Origin: Dugong dugon
Lineage: Eukaryota > Chordata > Mammalia > Sirenia > Dugongidae
Assembly: GCA_030035585.1 (NCBI GenBank)
Contig: CM057476.1
Coordinates: 22,676,501-22,740,500, forward strand
DNA: 64,000 nucleotides
Direction: 5' to 3'
The translations under genes and the position numbers were made by a program. This document shows, piece by piece, positions 45,692 through 57,931 of the stretch (the first letter of the stretch is position 1; each line of letters starts with the position of its first letter). The notes beneath the pieces were generated by a model that was not told where the DNA came from, did no database searches, and saw only the letters and a program-made list of their open reading frames with translations.

Positions 45692-47639
45692 ATGGCAGCA
45701 GGAAATTCATACCTATTGCTAATGGTAATCACACTGAATGCAAATGGTTTAAATGCACCAGTCAAGAGACAGAGATGGGCAGAACGGATTGAAAAAAAAA
45801 AAAAGATACATCAATATGTTGACTACAAGAGACACACCTTAGACACAAAGACACAAATAGGTTAAAAATCAAAGGATGGAAAAAAAAAATCAAACAAACA
45901 GTAACCAAAAGATAGCAGGAGTAGCAAAATAATCTCAGATGAAATAGACTTTAAGTCAAAATCATTATAAGAGACAAAGAAGGGCATTATATAATGATTA
46001 AAGGGTCAATCCACCAAGAGGACTTAACCACAATAAATATTTACACACCCAATGACAGAGCTCTAAAATATATAAAACAAACTATAACAGAATTAAAAAA
46101 AAGAAATAGATAGTTCTACAATAATAATAGGAGACTTTAACACACCGCTTTCAACGATGGACAGAACCACCAAAAAGAAACTCAACAAAGATACAGAAGA
46201 TCTAAATAACACAACCAACTCAACCCCATAGACGTACACAGCACACACTACCCAACAGCAGCACAGTACACATTCTCCCCCAATGCACATGATCATTCTC
46301 CAGAATAGACCATATTTTAGGCAACAAAGTAAGCCTCAATAAATTCAAAAGCATCAAAATAATAAAACCATCTTCTCTGATCATAATGCTGTAAAACTAG
46401 AAATAAATAACAGAAAGAACAAGGAAAAAATTAAATACATGGAAACTGAATAACACCTTACTTAAAAACTACCGGATAACAGAAGAAATTAGCAGTGAAA
46501 TTAAAAAGTTCTTAGAATCAAATGAGAATAAAAACACAACATACCAAAACCTTTGGGACACAGCAAAAGTGGTGCTCAAAGGAGAATCTATACCAATAAA
46601 TGCACACATCATAAAAGAAGAAAGGGGCAAAATCAAAGTTTAACCCTACACCTTGAACAAGCAGAAAAGGAGCAGGAAAAGAAGCCAACAATCACCAGAA
46701 AAAGGAAATAATAAAGATCAGAGCAGAAATAAATGAAACAAAAAATAGAAAAACAATAGAAAGAATCAACAAGACTAGAAGTTGGTTCTTTGAAAGGATC
46801 AAATTGGCAAAGGAAAAAAAAATGAGAAGTTGTAAATAACCAAAATAAGAAATGAGATGTGTGACACTACAACGGAACCGAGACAAAAATGATCATAACA
46901 GAATATTATGAAAAATTGTACTCTAACAAACTTGAAAACCTAGAAGACAAGGAAAAATTTCTAGAAACATACTACCTACCTAAACTAACACAAATACAGG
47001 TAGAAAATTTGAACACACCCATAACAAAAGAAAAAACTAAAGATATTATTAAAAAAACAAAAAACTCCCAACCAAAAAAAAAAGCCCGGGCCAAGACAGC
47101 TTCACTAGAGAATTCTACCAAACATTAAAGGATGAGTTGCTACCAATTCTACTCAAACTATTCCAGAACATAGAAAAGGAAGGAATACTCCCCTAATTCA
47201 TTCTATGAAGCCAGTACAACCCTGATACCAAAGCCAGGCAAAGACACCACTAAAAAAGAAAATTACAGACCAATATCCCTCATGAATATAGATGCAAAAA
47301 ATTCTCAACAAAATTCTAGCCAACAGAATTCAGCAGCATATATATAAAAAAAAAAAAAACATGATCAAATAGGATTCACACCAGGGACACAAGGATGGTT
47401 CAACATCAGAAAAATCAATCCATGTAATTCACCACATAAACAGAAAAAGGAAAAGAATTACATGATCATCTCAATGCATGCAGAAAAAGCATTTAATAAA
47501 ATCCAACACCTTTTCCTGATAAAAACTTTCAGCAAAAATAGGAATAGAAGGGACAATCCTCAACATAATTAAGGACATATATACAAAATCAACAGCCAAC
47601 ATTATACTCAACGGAGAAAGATTAAGAGCATTTCCCTTG
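45692..47639 (+). pseudogene. L1-B ORF2, 5' part, broken
   Basis: The ATG at 45692 opens MAAGNSYLLLMVITLNANG, the endonuclease start, with frameshifts every few hundred bases after about 45865. RT core text is visible near 47260 ([13 protein letters not shown]). The last codons before the break read [10 protein letters not shown], and the matching continuation is at 56680. Confidence 0.88.
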
Positions 47640-47650
47640 TGAGTTCCGGC

Positions 47651-47659
47651 AAAATGGCG
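47651..47659 (+). promoter_or_regulatory. YY1-like site at the L1-C 5' end
   Basis: AAAATGGCG about 12 bases into the element. YY1 sites at this place are known to guide start selection in primate L1. Equivalent words are CCAAGATGAC in L1-A and CAATATGGTG in L1-B. Function here is inferred. Confidence 0.5.
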
Positions 47660-48013
47660 CTCTAGGCAGAAGCACCACGCCGTCCCTCCACAGCAAAGAT
47701 CTGAAAAACTAAGCCAAACAGAGACTACAACAATCCTGAAACCCTAAAACATCAAATGAAGAGATAAAGAACTCAGCCAAGCACCAAATGGAGTGAGAAA
47801 ACTTACAGAGAACGGACAGCAAGGAGAGATTCATGCAGAGGTCCCCTACCAGCTAACGCAGTGCAGATCCACCATCTTGGACTCCTATCGGAGACCAGCA
47901 AACGGTGGTACGAGAAAGCAGCCTCACGGAGCGTCCAGCAGGAGACAAAACAACTAGTAATTTGCAGTGTGCGCTTTCCCACCCCCCCACCCCTCTTTGC
48001 CCCATCTCGGCCT

Positions 48014-49165
48014 CCTCTGCTTCCCGTGGCCACGGTCTCTTGACTGGGAAGCGCCGGCTGCTTGGATTCCACACACCCAAGCAGGTGGCTCTCTGTGTGA
48101 CATTTGTTGGCTGCTAGTGTTGCTTTTCTTTTCTGCTTCTTTTGATTTCTCACTTGCCTCTTGCCACCTCCCCCTCCTTTCACTCAAGTGCCTGGCTCCG
48201 TGCGCCACCTTTGCTTCTTCCTGAGGGGCTGCAGAGAGCCGGCAATTTGTGATATACGCTTTCCCACTCTCCACCCTTCTTCACTCACACTTGGCCTCCT
48301 CTGCTTCCCGTGGACACAGTCTCTTGTCCAGAAACACCAGCCTGCACTAGCTGGCTCTCTGAGTGCCATTCGTTGGCTGCTGGTGTTGCTTTTTTTTTTT
48401 TTTCCTCTGCTTCTTTTGATTTCTTGCTTGCCTCTCGCCGCCTCCCCCTCCTTTCGCTCGAGTGCCTGGCTCCGTGCACCATCTTTGCTTCTTCCTGAGG
48501 GGGCTGCGGAGCTCTTTTCGAGTGTGGAGCTGCTTCCCGGTCTGGGCTACCGTGCTGGTGGTATCCCGGGGCTTTTGTTCATTTGTTCCTCTGCTTCCCG
48601 CAGCCACAGTTTCTTGACCAGGAAGTGCCGGATGCTTGGATTCCACACAGCCAAGCAGGCGGCTCTCTGGGTGCCATTTGTTGGCTGCTAGTGTTGCTTT
48701 TTTTTTTTCTGCTTCTTTTGATTTCTCACTTGCCTCTCGCCACCTCCCCCTCCTTTCACTCAAGTGCCTGGCTCTGTGCGCCATCTTTGCTTCTTCCTGA
48801 GGGGCTGCAGAGTGCCAGCAATTTGTGATATACGTTTTCCCACTCTCTACCCTTCTTCACCCACACTCGGCCTCCTCTGCTTACCGCGGACACAGTCTCT
48901 TGTCCAGGAACACCAGCCCGCACTAGCTGGCTCTCTGAGTGCCTTTGTTGGATGCTGGTGTTGCTTTTTTTTTTTTTTTTTTTCCCTGCTTATTTGGAGT
49001 TCTTGCTTGCCTCTCGCCGCCTCCTCCTCCTTTCACTCGAGTGCCTGGCTCCATGTGCCATCTTTGCTTCTTCCTGAGGGGCTGCGGAGCTCCATTTGAA
49101 TGTGGAGCTGCTTTCCGGTCTGGGCTACCGCGCTGGTGGGATCCCGGGACTTTTGTTCGTTTGTT
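48014..49165 (+). repeat. Tandem monomers of the L1-C 5' UTR, order A-B-A-B
   Basis: Four units of 284-292 bases: 48014-48297 (A), 48298-48587 (B), 48588-48873 (A), 48874-49165 (B). All start CCTCTGCTTnCCG and share CTTTTGATTTCTC / TTGCCTCTCGCC words and GCTTCTTCCTGAGGGG. A carries GCTTGGATTCCACACA, and B carries CTGCACTAGCTGGCTCTC and the end GGGCTACCG. A partial unit end precedes them (about 47950-48013). Confidence 0.9.
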
Positions 49166-50131
49166 CATTTTGAATTGTTTGTTTGTTTTCTTTTCCTTTT
49201 CTTGAGTTGGGAGCCCCTTCTGGCCAAGTGAAGCTGCATGGCATGGAACTCCCCTTCAGCTTCCACAGACGTACAGAGGGATCCCTGAGAGCATTTCTTT
49301 TTTCGTTGGTTTTTTTTTTTTCCTCAGTTTTTTTGGGGGGGCCTTTCTTGTTCTTTTTTTTTTTTTAATTTGTTATGTTTTCTTTTCCCTCTTTTTCCTT
49401 TTTTGTCTTTCTTCATTGCTCAGTTTCTCGTCTCTCTATATCTTCCTTCTCTTTCTGATCCCTGAATACCAGGCACTGTATACCTCTATGCCTTCTAGCC
49501 AGGCTGTACTGCGACACCTGAGAGCGACTTCCCCAGACCTCTTAGCTGCATCGGTGGGATCCCTGGGAACTGTGTGGTTCTTTAACCTTTCTGATTTTTA
49601 TTTATTCATTCTTTTCTTCCTCTTCCCCTTTCTGTTTTTCTCCATTTCATAGTCTCTCATCTCTCCATTCCAAAGGCAAGCTCCCCTAGCATTCTTTTTT
49701 GTTTGTTTGTATGTTTTTTGGTTGCTGTTCCTCTCTCCTCTCTCCCATATCCATCTTAGCTCCACACATAACAATCTCCCCGCTGCATCCTGCCTACCTG
49801 CACCGTGCACTTGACATCACACCACCAAGCAGTACACGCACGGCCTACTGGAACCTGCCCTGCACTGATTACCGACCCCCCCCCGGGTGGCTGTAGTAAG
49901 TGCCACAAACAACCCGTCCCAGTAACTCCTCTTCAGCTAGATGTGCCCTGCTGTACGATATCTGAGTGACTGACCCTGCCAGTTGGAGAAGGAGGTGAAA
50001 AGTATTGACTGTACGGACGAGCAAACAACAAAGAACACACAGTCCGCCTGCTCAGACATAGTCAATTTTTTTTAGAAAAAGGGATGAAACAAACAAATCT
50101 ACAATCAATAAACGAGAAAAATAACTACTGA

Positions 50132-51242
50132 ATGCCCCGAAAACAGCAAATAATATCAAAACATTTACAAGAACAGGACAGGATGGTTCCAGTAGTCGTC
50201 CAAATTAAAACACCAGATGACTCTCCTGTGGAAGAAGTACCTGATAGGGAATTCAAATCTCTAATACTCAGAATTTTCCAAGAACTGAGGCAAAAAGCTG
50301 ACAAACATGAGGAAAAAATAGACAAATTCATGGAAAATACAGACAAAAAATTGGAATAATTCAGGAAGACGATGCAGGAACAAAATGCCAAAATAAATTC
50401 ACAACTAGAAATTATACAAAAACAACAATTAGAAATCCAAAAGATAAACAACAAGAGTTCAGAAATGGATGATGTCACAGAAGGGCTGAGAATCAGATCT
50501 GAAACCATGGAAGACAGGATCAGTGGAACTGAAGATAAACACTTGGATACAACACTGTTTCAGGAAAACTCAGAAAAAAGAGTAAAGAAAAATGAAGAGA
50601 TCTGAGAATTATGTGGGACACAATTAAAAGCAAAAATTTACAAGTGATTGGCATTCCAGAACAGGGGGAGAAAACAGAAAACACAGAGAGGATCATTGAG
50701 GAACTGCTGACAGAAAACTTCCCCAATATCATGAAAGATGAAAAGCTGGCCATCCAAGAAGCTCAACGAACCCCATATAGAAGAGACCCCAAAAGAAAAT
50801 CACCAAGGCATATCATATTCACACTTGCCAAAACCAAAGACAAACAAAGAATCCTGAGAGCAGCTCGTGAAAAACAAGAAGTCACATACAGAGGAGAAGC
50901 AATAAGACTAAGCTCAGATTATTTGGCAGAAACCATGCAGGCAAGAAGGAAATGGGATGACATATATAAAATTTTGAAAGAAAAAAATTGTCAGCCAAGA
51001 ATAATATATCCTGCAAAACTCTTGTTCAAATTTGATGGTGAAATTAGGTCATTTCCAGATAAACAGAGCCAAGAATAATATATCCTGCAAAACTTTTGTT
51101 CAAATTTGATGGTGAAATTAGGTCATTTCCAGATAAACAGAAATTCAGGGAATATGTAAAAGTCAAACCAAACTTACAAGAATTATTAAACGGAGTTCAT
51201 CGATCTGAGGACAAACAGCTTCAGCTCACAGGCAGAACCTAG
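50132..51242 (+). pseudogene. L1-C ORF1, broken
   Basis: The ATG at 50132 opens MPRKQQIISKHLQEQDRM. The frame meets TAA at 50357, continues open in the same frame 50372-50605 (coiled coil, QKQQLEIQKINNKSSEMDD), shifts near 50605, and runs 50611-51078 through the RRM part (NLQVIGIPEQGEKTENTE) and the C-terminal domain (SPRHIIFTLAKTKDKQRIL, ETMQARRKWDDIYK). A 74-bp tandem duplication at 50994-51141 shifts it again, and TAG at 51240 is the likely original stop. One nonsense change and two frame breaks. Confidence 0.9.
50994..51141 (+). repeat. 74-bp tandem duplication in L1-C ORF1
   Basis: GCCAAGAATAATATATCC at 50994 recurs at 51068. The copies are nearly identical (one visible difference, ACTCTTG versus ACTTTTG). 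The length is not a multiple of 3. Confidence 0.96.
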
Positions 51243-51666
51243 GACGCAGGATTGTACAAGCCAGATACCAATCTAGGAAATGAACTCTCGAGGACCATCC
51301 AAAACCAAAAGAAATACAACAGGGAATCAGAGCAGTTAATCGATGGATGACAAAACCATCAAAACAATGAAAGAGGGAATAAACGGCACAGGTATAGAAC
51401 CTTCTAATGGAGAGGAAGGCAAGGTGATACCAAGTAATGGTAGACTGCTTCAAACTTAGAAAGATAAGGGTAAAATTCATGCTAACCACAAAGAAAGTTA
51501 ACAAACCAACTCATAAAAATAAAGACGAAAAACGTAAAGTCTCGGCAAAAACAAAACCTACAAAAACAAAAGAAATTAAAAAAATATCCACAAACAAAAG
51601 TAACTCAGCACAAGAGAATAAGAAGAACAAAGAAAACTTCAGCACCACAAAAGAAAGCACTACAAA

Positions 51667-54600
51667 ATGACAGCAACAAACTCACATCTATCAATAATTA
51701 CACTGAATGTAAATGGACTCAATGCACTCATAAAGAGACAGAGAGTGACAGAATGGATAAGAAAACAGGATCCATCAATATTCTGTCTACAAGAGACACA
51801 CCTCAGAAACAAAGATGTGAATTTATTAAAAGTCAAAGGTTGGAAAAAAATATATCAAGCTAACAACTACCAAAAAAGAGCAGGAGTGGCAATTCTAATC
51901 TCAGATAAAATACACTTTAAAACAAAATCTACCATAAAAGACAAAGAAGGACACTATATAATGATTAAGGGGACAATCCATCATGAAGACATAACCATAA
52001 TAAACATCTACGCACCCAATGACAGGGCTCCAAAACACATAAAAGAAACTCTAACAACACTGAAAAGAGAAATTGAAAGTTCCACAATAATAGTAGGAGA
52101 CTTCAACACACCACTCTCTGTAAAGGACAGAACAACTAAGAAGGAACTCAGCAAAGATACAGAACACCTAAAGGGCGCAATCATCCAACTTGACCTCATA
52201 GACATATACAGAACACTCCATCCAACTGCTGCAAAATACACATTCTTTTCCAATGCACATGGAATATTCTCCAGAATAGACCACATCTTAGGCCACAGAG
52301 CAATCCTCGACAAGATCCAAAACGTTGAGATAATTCAAAGTATCTTCTCTGACCACAATGCCATCAAGGTAGAAATTAACAATACAAAGAGCAAGGGAAA
52401 AAAATCAACTACATGGAAACTGAATAATATCCTGCTTACACATCAGTGGGTAATAGAAGAAATCAGAGATGGAATCAAAAAATTCCTAGAATCCAATGAG
52501 AATGAAAACACATCATACCAAAACCTTTGGGACACAGCAAAGGCAGTCCTCAGAGGACAATTTATAGCAATAGATGCACACATCAAAAAAGAAGAAAGGG
52601 ACAAAATCAAAACATTAATTACAGAACTCAAACAAATAGAAAGAGAACAGCAAAAAAAGCCCACAACCACTGGAAGAAAGGAAATAGTAAAGATCAGAGC
52701 AGAAATAAATGAAATAGAGAACAGAAAAACAATAGAAAGAATCAACAAAACCAAAAGTTGGTTCTTGGAAAGAATCAACAAAATCGACAAACCACTGGCC
52801 AGACTGACAAAAGAAAAACAGGAGAGGACACAAATAACCCAAATAAGAAATGAAATGGGGGACATTACAACAGACCCAACTGAAATAAAAAGGATTATAA
52901 CAGAATATTATGAAAAACTATACTCCAACAAATTTGAAAACCTAGAGGAAATGGATAAATTTCTAGAAACACACAGCCTACCCAAACTACAACAAAGTGA
53001 TGTTGAAAATCTGAACAGACCCATAACAAGAGATTGAAAAGATAATAAAAAAAACTCCCAACCAAAAGAAGCCCTGGCCCAGATGGCTTCACTGGAAAAG
53101 TCTACAAAACATTTACAGAAGAGCTTGTACCAGTACTACTCAAGCTATTTCAGAGCATAGAAGAGGAAGCAACACTTCCAAATTCATTCTATCAAGCCAG
53201 CATAACTCTGATACCAAAACCAGGCAAAGACGTCACAAAAAAAGAAAATTACAGACCAATATCTCTCATGAATATAGATGCAAAAATTCTGAACAAAATT
53301 CTAGCCAATAGAATTCAGCATCATCTCAAAAAAATCAGACACCATGACCAAGGAGGATTCATACCAGGTATGCAAGGATGGTTCAACATTAGAAAATCGA
53401 TCAACATAATCCACCACACAAATAAAAGGAAAGAAATGAATCACATGATCATCTCAACTGACGCAGAAAAGGCATTTGACAAAGTCCAACACCCATTCCT
53501 GATAAAAACTCTCAATCAAATAGGTATAGAAGGGAAATTTCTCAACATAATAAAGGGCATCTATGCAAAACCAATGGCCAACATCATTCTTAATGGAGAG
53601 AGGCTAAAAACATTCCCCTTGAAAACAGGAACAAGACAAGGATGCCCTTTATCACCACTCCTATTTAACATTGTGCTGGAAGTTCTAGCTAGAGCAATAA
53701 GGCAAGAAAAAGAAATAAAGGGCATCCAAATTGGTAATGAAGAAGTTAAACTGTCCCTGTTTACAGATGATATGATACTATACATAGAAAACCCTAAAGA
53801 CTCCATGAGAAATCTACTGGAACTAATAGAAAGATTCAGCAGAGTAGCAGGATACAAGCTAAACATTCAAAAATCAGTTGGATTCCTATACACCAGTAAG
53901 GAGAACGATGCAAAGGAAATCAGGAGAACAATACCATTTTCAATAGCCCCTAAAAAGATAAAATACTTAGGAATAAATCTGACCAGGGATGTAAAAGACC
54001 TATACAAAGAAAACTACAAAACACTACTGCATGAAACCCAAAGGGATCTACATAAATGGAAAAACATACCATGCTCATGGATAGGCAGACTCAACATTGT
54101 GAAAATGTCAATTCTATCCAAAGCAATTTACAAATACAATGCAATCCCCATCCAAATACCAAGAACATTCTTCAAAGAGATGGAAAAACTAATCATTCAC
54201 TTTATATGGAAAGGGAAGAAGCCCCGAATAAGTACAGCACTACTGAAGAAGAAGAATAAAGTTGGAGGACTCACACTACCTGACTTCAGAACATACTATA
54301 TAGCTACAGTAGTCAAAACAGCCTGGTACTGGTACAACGACAGATACATTGACCAATGGAACAGAATTGAGAACCCAGAGGTAAATCCATCCACCTACGG
54401 TCACCTGATCTTCAACAAGGGCCCAAAGTCCATCAAATGGGGAAAAGACAGTCTTTTTAACAAATGGTGCTGGCAAAACTGGATATCCATTTGCAAAAAA
54501 ATGAAACAGGACCCATACCTCACACTGTATACAAAAATGACTTCAAAATGGATCAAAGACCTGAATATAAAGCCTAAAACTACAAAGTTTATAGAAGAAA

Positions 54601-55480
54601 AAATAGGACCAACACTTGAGGCCTTAATACATGGCATTAACAGGATACAAACCATAACCATCAGCACACAAAACCCAACAGATAAGCTAGATAACTGGGA
54701 TCTTCTAAATATCAAACCCCTATGCTCTTCAAAAGACTTCACCAAAAGAGTAAAAAGAGAACCTACAGACTGAGAAAAAGTTTTTGGACAGTACAAGTCA
54801 GACAAAGGTCTAATGTCCATAATCTACAAGAAAATCCAACACCTCTACAACAAAAAGACAAATAATCCTATCAAAAAATGGGCAAAGGAAATGAACAGAC
54901 ACTTCACCAAAGAAGACATTCAAATGGCCAACAGACACATGAGGAAATGCTCGCGATCACTAGCCATTAGAGAAATGCAAATTAAAACCACAATGAGATA
55001 CTATCTCACCCCGGCATTACTGGCATGAATCAAAAACACTGGAAATAACAAATGTTGGAGGGGCTGCGGGGAGATGGGAACTCTTATGCACTGCTGGTGG
55101 GAATGCAAAATGATACAACGATTTTGGAAAATGATATGGCCCTTCCTAGAAAGCTAGAAATAGACATACCATTCAATCCAGCAATCCCACTCCTAGGAAT
55201 ATATCCTACAGAAATAAGAGTCGTCACTCGAATAGACATATACACACCTATGTTCATGGCAGCATTGTTCACAATAGCAAAACGATGGAAACAACCTAGA
55301 TGCCCATCAACAGATGAATGGATAAACAAACTATGGTAAATACACACAATGGAGTACTATGTAATGAGAAAGAACAATGAATCTGTGAACCATCTCATAA
55401 CATGGATGAAACTGGAGGACATTATGCAGAGTGAAATAAGTCAATAACAAAAGGACAAATACTGTATGAGACCTCTATTG
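51667..55480 (+). pseudogene. L1-C ORF2 (endonuclease, RT, Cys-rich end), few breaks
   Basis: ATG at 51667, then 456 open codons with the entire endonuclease: LNVNGLN with N14, QETH with E43, VGDFNTPLS (Asp and Asn), SDHNAIKVEIN (His). A deletion near 53027 shifts the frame. After 53080 the RT continues ([16 protein letters not shown]), open to TGA at 54771 where other copies have Trp. The polymerase motif at 53760-53771 is FTDD: both Asp kept, Ala replaced by Thr. The frame then goes on to a stop at 55026 and a further shift before the Cys-rich end ([18 protein letters not shown] near 55053). About four to five disabling changes in total. Confidence 0.94.
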
Positions 55481-55535
55481 TAAAAACCCATGAAAAAGTT
55501 CACATACAAAATGTAACAATCTTTTTTGGTTATAA

Positions 55536-55556
55536 GGGATGGGAGGGGTGGGGGGG
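55536..55556 (+). other. G-rich tract in L1-C 3' UTR (strong G-quadruplex motif)
   Basis: GGGATGGGAGGGGTGGGGGG: four or more G-runs with loops of one or two bases, at the same place as in L1-A. Confidence 0.85.
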
Positions 55557-56299
55557 AATACTTAATAGGCAATAGATAAGTGGTATCTTGGGTGAAGGGT
55601 GAGACAGTACACAATACAGGGGAAACTAGCACAACCTGTACAAGGAAAGGTCATGGAAGCCCCATAGACACATCCAAACTCCCTGAGGGACTGAATTGCT
55701 GGGCGGAGGGCTGTGGGGACCACGGTCTCGGGGAACATCTAGATCAATTGGCATGACACAGCTTATAAAGACAATGCTCTACATTCTACCTTGGTAAGTA
55801 GTGTCTGGGGTCTTAAAAGCCTGTGAGCGGCCATCTAAGATACTCCACTGGTCTCATCCCTTCGGGAACAAGGGAGAGTGAAGAGAACAGGATACAAGGA
55901 AAAGATTAGTCCAAGAGACTAACTGTCCACAGCTACCAAGGCCTCCACCGGACTGAGTCCAGTACAGCTAGATAGTGCCTGGCTACCACCACTGACTGCT
56001 CTGACCAGGATCACAACAGAGGGTTCTGGACAGAGCTGGAGAAGGATGTAGAGCATAATTCTAGCTCACAAAAAAAGACCAGATTTACTGGCCTAAAGGA
56101 GACTGGAGAAACCTTGAGAGTATGGTCCCCAGACACCCTTTTAGCTCAGTGGTGAAGTTACCTCCAAGATTCACTGTTCAGCCTGGGAGTGGACAGCCCG
56201 GTAAAACCAAATGAGACTAACGAGGTACAGGAGTCCAGTGACAAGGGCCAGAATGCAGAAGGGACAAGGAAGCTGGTGATAGGGAACCCAAGGTTGTGT

Positions 56300-56662
56300 A
56301 AGGATATTGTTGATGTGTTGTGGGATTGTTAACCATTGTCATAGGGCAACATTTGTAGTAACTGTTAAATAAGAAACTATTTTGTTCTGTAAGCCTTCAT
56401 CTTAAGTGAGAATAACAGCACAATTGGAAGAGCATAGTCAATGTCACTGAACTGTGTATGTGGAAATTTTTGAAACGGTGTATCTTTGGCTGTGTGTATT
56501 TTCACCAAAAAAAAAAAAAAAGGTTGAGAATGTAGAGCGTTGACATGGTGTGGGGTTGTTAACCAATGTCATAAACCAACATGTGTACTACTGTTTCATG
56601 AGAAACTATTTGTTCTGTAAGCCTTCACCTGAAGTACAATAAAATATTAAAAAAAAAAAAAA
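56300..56662 (+). repeat. Duplicated 3' terminal unit of L1-C
   Basis: A unit of about 100 bases (GTTAACCATTGTCATAGG ... TTCTGTAAGCCTTCATCT) at 56327-56405 is repeated at 56559-56638 (GTTAACCAATGTCATAAACC ... TGTAAGCCTTCACCTGAAG), separated by about 100 bases and an A run at 56506-56521. The final A run is at 56650-56662. Confidence 0.9.
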
Positions 56663-57931
56663 AAGAGCATTTCCTTTGAGAATGGGAACAAGAAAGACAA
56701 GGATGCCCTTTATGCCACTCTAATTCAATATTGTATTGGAAGTTCTAACTACAGCAATAAGGCAGGAAAGGGAAATAAAGAGTATCCAGATTGGAAAGGA
56801 AGAAGTAAAACTATCCTTATTTGCAGATGACATGATCCTATACATAGAAAATCCCAGAGACTCCGCAAGAAAGTTACTGAAACTAATAGAAGGACTCAGT
56901 AAAGTGGCAGGGTAAAAGATTAACACACAAAAATCATTTCGGTTCCTCTACCCTAACAAGGAGAATTCTGCAAAGGAAATCAAGAAATCAATACCATTTA
57001 CAACGCCCCCAAAAGAATAAAATACCTAAGAATAAACCTAACTAGGATGTAAAAGACTTATACAAGGAAAACTATAAAAAATACTGCAAGAAATTAAAAG
57101 AGATCTATATAAATTAAAAAAACATTCCATGCTCACAGATTGGAAGACTTAACATTGTGAAAATGTCAATACTACCAGAAGCACTCTATAAATATAATGC
57201 AATTCTGATCCAAATCCCAACAACATTCTCTAATGAAATGGAAAAACCCATCTCCAACTTTATATGGAAAGGAAGGAGGCGCCAAATAGCTAAAGTGATA
57301 CTGAAGAATAAGAACAAATAGGAGGCCTCATATTTCCTGATCTCAAAAGTTACTATACAGCCGCGGTAACCAAAGCAGCCTGATACTGGTTCAAGGACAG
57401 ACAGACACATAGACCAATGGAATAGAATTGAGAACACAGAAGTAAGTCCATCCATCTATGGGAAGAAATCCATTCAATGGGGAAGAAACGGTCTCTTTAA
57501 CAAATAGTGCTGGTGAAGCTGGATATCCATATACAGAAAAATGAATCAGGATCCATACATCATACCATGCACAAAACCTAACTCAAAATGAGCCAAAGAC
57601 CTAAATGTTAAAGCTAAAACTATAAAGTTCCTGGAAGATAACACAGGATCAAAACTAGGGGGCCTAATTTTTGGCATAAATAGTTCTATCAAACAAAACC
57701 AAAAATATACAAATGACAGAAAATAAATTAGATAACTGGGATCTCCTAAAAATTAAATACTTATGCTCATCAAAAGACTTTACCAATAGAGTAAAAAGAA
57801 TCTATAAACTGGGAAAAAATCTCGGCAACAACACATCTGATAAGGATCTAATCTCTAGAATATATAGAAAACTTCAACAACTCAACAACAAAAGGACATA
57901 CAATACAATCAAAAAATGGACAAAGGCTACA
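56663..57931 (+). mobile_element. Older L1 (L1-B), right arm
   Basis: Continues L1-B ORF2 from the RT motif region. FADD is intact at 56820-56831. Many frameshifts. It ends abruptly at about 57931 (ATGGACAAAGGCTAC), where the text jumps back to a more upstream L1 position. Confidence 0.88.

Larger units (their letters stand above)
43060..47639 (+). mobile_element. Older L1 (L1-B), left arm
   Basis: 5' UTR from GGAGTTCCAGTCAATATGG (43060), the GC-rich part 43560-44170, ORF1 remains (44290-45277), a CA repeat, and ORF2 from 45692. The element is cut at 47639 inside the RT domain by L1-C and resumes at 56663. Confidence 0.92.
47640..56662 (+). mobile_element. Younger L1 (L1-C), 9.0 kb, nested in L1-B
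   Basis: Full layout: a 2.5 kb 5' UTR with tandem monomers (47640-50131), ORF1 (50132-51242), ORF2 from 51667, and a 3' UTR with a G-rich tract and a duplicated tail ending in an A run at about 56662. Flanks AAGAGCATTTCCCTTG (47624-47639) and AAGAGCATTTCCTTTG (56663-56678) match at 15 of 16, a clear target duplication that also lets L1-B read on. It is the least damaged L1 here but still defective. Confidence 0.95.

Noticed and set aside
47803-48830. Several overlapping frames of 80-176 codons on both strands, rich in Ser, Leu and Phe or Arg, Glu and Lys
   Set aside because: They track the tandem monomers of the L1-C 5' UTR and repeat with them. No start context or domain supports translation.
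51667-54773. L1-C ORF2 as a possibly active enzyme
   Set aside because: The endonuclease is open, but a deletion near 53027, the stop at 54771, further breaks downstream, and a broken ORF1 rule out autonomous activity.
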